From contig OZ024861.1 in assembly GCA_964017155.1 (NCBI GenBank), positions 48,953,013 through 49,017,012 on the forward strand: DNA of 64,000 bases, read 5' to 3'. A model generated the notes under the pieces. The model saw only the letters and a program-made list of their open reading frames with translations. It did no database searches and had not been told where the DNA came from. This DNA comes from Oasisia sp. SBJ-2009 (taxonomy: Eukaryota > Annelida > Polychaeta > Sabellida > Siboglinidae). The position numbers were made by a program, and so were the translations under genes. Positions 58,213 to 64,000 of the stretch are shown in pieces; position 1 is the stretch's first letter, and every line of letters starts with the position of its first letter.

Positions 58213-61200
58213 ATGTTAGATTCTGATTACCAATGTCTACGACATTACGGAGGTATTCATAAAAATTGCCTAAATAAAGTTTTACATCATAGCGATGATG
58301 AAAACTTTGATAACGATAGTTTGCCAATAATGAAAACTTCATCGTACTACGACACCAACAACTTTAAATCATTGATAAATACAAAAACAAATAATTTTGG
58401 TGTATTGAGCACAAACATTCAATCTGTTAATGCTAAATTAAACGAAATAGAAGTTTTCACACAAGAACTGCGGCTACTTAATTATGCTTTCAGTGTTATA
58501 TGTATTCAGGAAAGCTGGCTAACTGAACAAGACGACTTATGTAACATTAAATTAGAAGACTATACTTGCATCTCTTTGGGCAAGACTAGTAGTACAAAAG
58601 GAGGCTTAATTGTGTATATTCAATCACAGTATAAATATAAGGTCCTGCAAGTAATACAAAATGAAAATTGGGAGGGTCAGTTTATTGAAGTCACAGGGGG
58701 CGGCCTTATAAAACCTGTGATAATTGGTAACATATACAGACCTCCACGAGTCCTAAATTGTGACTACAAAAAGTTTATTGATGAATTTGCATCAGTATTA
58801 TCACATATTGATTTTAAAAAATCTGAAGTAATCATTGCAGGAGACTTTAATATAAACCTGCTTAAAATCAATGAAAAAGAATATTGTAGCGAATTTTACG
58901 ACACCTTAACAGGATTTAGTTTCTTTCCAAAAATAACATTCCCAACAAGATTTTCTTCCCTGAATGGCACTCTGATTGACAACTTGTTTTGCAAAATTAG
59001 TGAATTAATGCTAGAATCAACAGCAGGTATCCTTATCAAACAATTCTCAGATCACCACCCATATTTCATATTTATTGACAATGCTCCAGTCAAAAAATGT
59101 CCTCCCAAATTAATCAAAATACATATACAGAATGAAATAGCTATGTGGAACTTTGCCTCTGAAATAACCAACTCAAATATAATGGAGAAATTAGACAAAA
59201 ACAGTTTGTCTGATCCTAATAAAAATTATTAAATAATTACTGAGGTACTGGGAAAGGCAAACCGTAAACACATGCCATACAAATTAGTCAAGTTTAAGAA
59301 ACATAAACATAAACATTCCCAATGGATAACAAATGGTATACTTAAATCTATAAAAATACAGAGACAACCTGCATAATCAACTTAAACGTTTAAATCCCAC
59401 ATCTATCGAACATGTTATTAAAACGTCAAATTTAAAAACATATAATGGTATCCTTAAAAGAAGTATCAGAGCAGCCAAACTATCATATTATGAACAACTA
59501 TTTAACTCATATAAAAATGACGCAAGGAAAACATGGAAAACCATTAACGAAATATTACATAGGTCAATTAAAAAAAGTTCATTACCTGAATATTTCAAGA
59601 ACGGAGATAATAAAATAACTGATAATGTAGAAATTGCAAATTACTTTAATTCATTTTTTACAAACATAGGTAAGGATCTTGCAAACAAAATAAAAGACGA
59701 TAGTAATAAAAATTATAGTTACTACTTAACAGGAAATTCTGAAAATCGATTCCAATTCCAAGAAATTAACGAAGAGTCCATACTCAAAATAATTGACAAT
59801 TTTCCTGCTAAATCCAGTAGTGGCTGCGACGGTATTACACTAAAACAATTGAAATATTTAAAATATGTTCTTATAAACCCTCTAACTATACTTATAAATC
59901 AAATATTAAACACTGGGATATTTCCAGATAAGATGAAAATTGCGAAAGTAATTCCTATCTTTAAAAATGAGGATCAAACATCGTTCTGTAATTATAGACC
60001 GATATCTCTGCTACCAGTAATTTCAAAGGTCATAGAAAAAGTTATATATAATCAGATGTATTCGTTTTTTACTAAACACCAACTCTTTAATGATAACCAG
60101 TACGGATTTAGACCCGGTCACTCAACTGAACACGCCATTCTGGAAGTTATCGACCGAACAATAGCCGCCCTGGATTCCAACGAAACACCTATTAATATAT
60201 TTTTAGACTTATCAAAAGCATTTGATACCCTAGACCATTCAATATTATTAGGTAAACTACAATTTTATGGGATGGATGCTGATGCTCTAAAGTTAATGGA
60301 AAGTTATTTGAAAAATAGAAAACAATATGTAATTTACAATGACTCTATCTCTGAAACCCTGCCCATTACCACTGGTGTGCCACAGGGTTCTATTTTAGGT
60401 CCACTTTTGTTCTTAATATATATAAATGATTTACCAAACTCATGTGAAACATTTAAATATATAATGTATGCAGACGATACAACTTTGTTTACAACAATTC
60501 AGTTGTCTAACACATGTCCCACTAAAGACATCGAATATAATTTAAATTCAGATTTAAATAAGATAAACAGATGGCTGAAAATAAATAAATTGTCGCTAAA
60601 CGTAAAGAAATCCAAGTATATAATACATAAATTGGGAAATAAACAAGTGAATAATCTCCTCCTCAAAATAGACGAAACCGTAATAGAAAGAGTTCACAAT
60701 TTTAATCTTCTTGGGGTAACCTTGCAAGAAAACCTAAGCTGGGATGTTCATATAAAATATATTTCAATTAAATGTTCCAAATTGATAGGCATATTAAACA
60801 AATTAAAACGATTCTTGCCACTAAATATAAAAGTTACTTTATATAATGCACTAATGTTACCATACATCAATTACGGCCTAATGGTATGGGGTTTTAGCTG
60901 TAGCAGAATAATCAAGCTACAGAAAAAAGCAATTAGAATAATATGTTTAACAAATTATAATGCACATACTGAGCCGTTGTTTAAGAAACTCAAGATTCTT
61001 AATGTTACAGATATGCTGAAATTGCATGAATTGAAACTGTACTATAAGTATGTGCACACGACATTACCAGTATATTTGCAAAACTTACCATTTATATTAA
61101 ATAAAGCAGTCCACACATTTAACACACGGATACATGACAATATTCATACAAATAGGGCTAAGCATGACTTTGCCAAGCGATGCATTAGGCACGATATCCC

Positions 61201-61260
61201 TTTACTAATAAACAATACTACATTTAACATTAAAAACAAAATTACAACGCACAGCTTACT
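58213..61260 (+). pseudogene. LINE ORF2, endonuclease and reverse transcriptase, lightly damaged
   Basis: The apurinic-type endonuclease spans 58390-59090: STNIQSVNAKLNEI, CIQESWL, IYRPPR, IIAGDFNIN, and FSDHHPYF at its end. The RT follows with KVIPIFKNEDQTSFCNYRPI, SLLPVISKVIEKVI, NQYGFRPGHSTEHAI, IFLDLSKAFDTLDHSI, TGVPQGSILGPLLF and YADDTTLF. Damage is small: an in-frame TAA at 59230-59232 and one frameshift near 59350; the frame is otherwise open to the nested insertion at about 61260. The copy is therefore young. Confidence 0.92.
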
Positions 61261-61720
61261 TACTTACTTATGCCTTTTCGCTCGCTCGGAGCATAGGCCA
61301 TCGACTAAGGAACGCCACTGTTTTCTGTCTGTGGCCATCTTCTCCATTTCTTTCCAGGTGTACCCCATCTCTTTTGTATCTTTTTCTGTGTCTCTCTGCC
61401 AGGTGTTTCGTGGCCTACCTCTTCTTCTCTTCCCTGGGGGGTTCCATGTGATGGCTTGACGGGTGATTGATTCTGGTGGTTTCCTTAGTGTATGTCCTAT
61501 CCACCTCCATTTTCTCTTCTTTATTTCATTTTCTATGGGTAGTTGCTTGGTTGTTTTCCAGAGTGTGGTGTTCGGTACCTTGTCTGTCCACTTCAAGTGT
61601 AGTATTCTGCGCAGGCATTTGTTGATGAAGGTCTGTATTTTCTTTAGTGTCTTCTGTGTGGTTCGCCATGTCTCCGCTCCGTAGAGCAAAACTGCCTTCA
61701 CATTCACATTCGCACAGCTT
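61258..61720 (-). pseudogene. 5'-truncated RTE-like LINE fragment nested in ORF2
   Basis: The minus-strand frame reads LLYGAETWRTTQKTLKKIQT, FINKCLRRILHLKW and KRKWRWIGHTLRKPPESITR before GKRRRGRPRNTW, the C-terminal signature of RTE-type and related RT ORFs. It ends with GLCSERAKRHK and a (TAAG)n tail. CGCACAGCTTAC at its left edge recurs after its right edge (near 61714), a 12-bp target-site duplication. Confidence 0.88.
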
Positions 61721-62324
61721 ACAAGGGTTTATTAGTTACGCAAAAGAAAATTTTCTACAAAATTACAAAACACTGTGCTTTTTACCAAACTGTTACATAT
61801 GTGGACATATTCATAACAAGCAACGTACACATTTACAGTGATTCTTCCCTTTGTTATACCTCCGTAAATGTACATATACAAAACGTACATATACTAAGTA
61901 GTGTCATTGTAATCATTGGCTAATTTTCAAATGAATTTAACAAATTTGTGTTGTTTTGTTAGTTGAGTTTTGTGACTTATGTTACCAGAAATGACATTCT
62001 TGTGTTTTGCTGTATTATGCATATGTGTTTATTTGGAAGTGTTAAAAATAGTCAACTATTATTTACTTGTCATGTAATTAATGGGGTGGCTGCCACGAGA
62101 GCGACCAAAATGGTCTTAGTGACAGTCTCCTCGACCCCTGGTTATTTTACCTACATTAATAATTCATAATCACATTTTATAATTACATTTCTATTATTTC
62201 TTATGCAATTACTTGGCAGTTTACTGCACAGCGGTACAAATGTAATATTATTTTATAACTTGAGTTGTAGGTCATTTGTATGAACATTGCTTTATGTATA
62301 TTTTATTGGGTCAATAAACACTTA

Positions 62325-62469
62325 CGATTCCGATTCCGATTCCGATTCCGATTCCGATTCCGATTCCGATTCCGATTCCGATTCCGATTCCGATTCCGAT
62401 TCCGATTCCGATTCCGATTCCGATTCCGATTCCGATTCCGATTCCGATTCCGATTCCGATTCCGATTCC
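62325..62469. repeat. (ATTCCG)n hexamer array, about 24 units
   Basis: A near-perfect hexamer run at the LINE 3' end (after CAATAAACACTTACG). It produces RF, SD or NR dipeptide open frames that are artefacts. CpG in every unit. Confidence 0.97.
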
Positions 62470-63083
62470 ACCGTGGTGCTACACAGCGCCACGGGAGTGC
62501 TAAATATAGCATGACGCGGTACACATGTTTGCGGTTGACGTCATGTTCTCGAAAACTAGGGCTTTTAGACACACCCCCTACTGAACAGAGTGGCGTCACT
62601 GCTCTGCGAGTAGTGGCGATTGTGACCTTATTCGTAGAGCTGCTCTGCGAATAGCCTCGTCCTTACGGGTAGATAGGATCGTGGACACGTTGAGGAGGAA
62701 CGCGCGGCCGCCTATGGGTTTATTGTATAAATAAATATTCTGAGGTTTGTTGTGCGTCCATAAACACATGTTAGATATACAGTATTTAATAAAATTTCAT
62801 AACTATGCGATGATTTCACCAGTTTACACTGTCGAATGTTGAACGATAATAGGGGTTCTCATTAATACACGAACGGGCAGCCCAGGCGGACCACATTCAC
62901 AAAGACGCTGACAAGCTTTGTGACACATTTACAAGCCTTGAAAGCCTTGTTGTTATTTGCTGGTCTCAGGTGCGTTCGTAAATATTATGTAAGTATTGTA
63001 TATAATGTATCTATTATGTATGTAACATTTAGTTTATATAATATATATTTATATACACTGTATATATACACTGTATATATACA

Positions 63084-63140
<57 letters not shown>

Positions 63141-64000
63141 GATGATGATAGAGAGATTCAAGAAGTTCAAATGAGTTGTGCCTGAGGTCGATTGATAACA
63201 TCAAGGCAATGAGCACAGACAATGTGCTCAACATCTTCAATTAGGTTGGCACAACTTCACAAGCCAGTGTTTATTAGGAAGGATTCTGTTAGTGTTCATG
63301 CCATTGCAATTAGACAACAAATAAATACACACTGTGAAGTTGAAAGGTGTTAACTTAAAGGGGACCCATCTCAAACAGTAAAGACATGGTAAGGCCTATA
63401 CAAATCCATCTCATTTTGTGTATGCAGAGGGTATCATACCTTATACTATAAAAAGTGCTCATTTAATACATGCATTTGTAATAGTATATTTACTCAATAT
63501 ATATATATATTATAATTACATATGTCATAATTATATATAATTATACCACCTCTCTGAATTCTATATACATGTATATGTATGCAGACACATACAAATATAT
63601 ACAGAATTATTATTATACATCTTGTATATAGCTATAAATATGTTTATATATATATATATGTTTATATCACTTTATTAATATATTATACAGAAATTACCAG
63701 AAATAGGCATAATTTTAAGCATGCTTACATATGTGCATATAACCCATACAAAGAGTGTGGACTGATTCTTCCGTATTAAGTTTCCAAAACTTCTGACATG
63801 GCACCCTTGTATTTTAACAAAGTACAGTATAGGCCGAATCATCCATCAGACTGGGCCGAAGCCGGTTTGGGCCAAATCATGTGGGATCTGAATGAGCGGA
63901 ACTAAGCGGACCACATTCACAAAGATGGTGTCCAAAAATTACCAAATGAAGGCTCTCTGTGATGGCCAGTGTATTGTCAGCTAGAGTCACTAACTTTTCC
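62470..64000. other. Intergenic region, right end
   Basis: No gene was recognised. It contains a core copy of the CTAAAAGCC repeat (62536-62568, minus), GCTCTGCGAATAGC motifs (62600-62665), an (AT)n run (63085-63137) and a 20-bp direct repeat GCGGACCACATTCACAAAGA at 62886 and 63906. Confidence 0.5.

Larger units (their letters stand above)
56170..62325 (+). mobile_element. Nearly full-length two-ORF LINE with two nested insertions
   Basis: ORF1 (56262-57277) lies upstream of a ~0.9-kb spacer and ORF2 (58213 to about 61840) encoding endonuclease and reverse transcriptase. ORF1 carries a 266-bp insertion and ORF2's C-terminal end carries an antisense RTE-type fragment. The 3' UTR runs to an (ATTCCG)n tail. 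The arrangement fits the Jockey/CR1 superfamily; the exact clade needs RT phylogeny. Confidence 0.8.

Noticed and set aside
61264..61707. Host gene encoding a 147-residue basic protein
   Set aside because: The RWIGHTLRKPP and GRPRNTW signature is the C-terminus of an RTE-type LINE, with a truncated 5' end and target duplication.
62280..62654. RF/SD/NR dipeptide repeat proteins
   Set aside because: All come from the (ATTCCG)n hexamer in different frames.

Overview
The window is animal genomic DNA. Its genes are split by phase-matched GT-AG introns, it is rich in microsatellites and inverted-repeat elements, and it carries tRNA-headed SINEs and CR1/L2/Jockey-like and RTE-like LINE relics. The protein sequences and repeat types fit an aquatic invertebrate, most likely a lophotrochozoan such as a mollusc, but the species cannot be fixed from the sequence. 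Very little of the window is coding.

Four protein-coding genes can be rebuilt exon by exon. (1) TUBGCP2 (gamma-tubulin complex component 2) lies on the minus strand, with 20 exons from 22363 down to 1430; its C-terminal 40% lies beyond the left edge. (2) TMEM138 (ciliary four-helix membrane protein) is on the plus strand, with four coding exons in 24041-28030, head-to-head with TUBGCP2. (3) A small acidic protein (SMAP/C11orf58) gene is on the minus strand, 44156-31460, in which the three-exon SMAP module is tandemly duplicated in one open frame. (4) RPL36A/eL42 is on the plus strand, 44315-49187, sharing a compact bidirectional promoter with the SMAP gene.

The rest is mobile and repetitive DNA. 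Region 1-1330 is a purine-only tract. TUBGCP2 introns hold SINEs, LINE 3' fragments, a long hairpin and two minisatellites grown out of exon-intron junctions. TMEM138 and RPL36A introns hold foldback elements (MITEs), including one TTAA-flanked piggyBac-like element. The first SMAP intron holds a decayed LINE with a nested SINE. From about 52 to 62.6 kb lies a cluster of microsatellites, palindromes, a recurring hairpin repeat and a nearly full-length two-ORF LINE carrying two nested insertions with target-site duplications.

The observations most worth checking are: a U12-type AT-AC intron in TUBGCP2 with a second candidate donor in the same gene; two independent minisatellites in TUBGCP2 whose every unit repeats the exon's own 5' splice site; the two-module SMAP gene; and leucine at eL42 position 56, where proline is the ancestral residue and substitution is known to give cycloheximide resistance. 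No new multi-gene system was found; the novelty is in splicing, gene structure and repeats.
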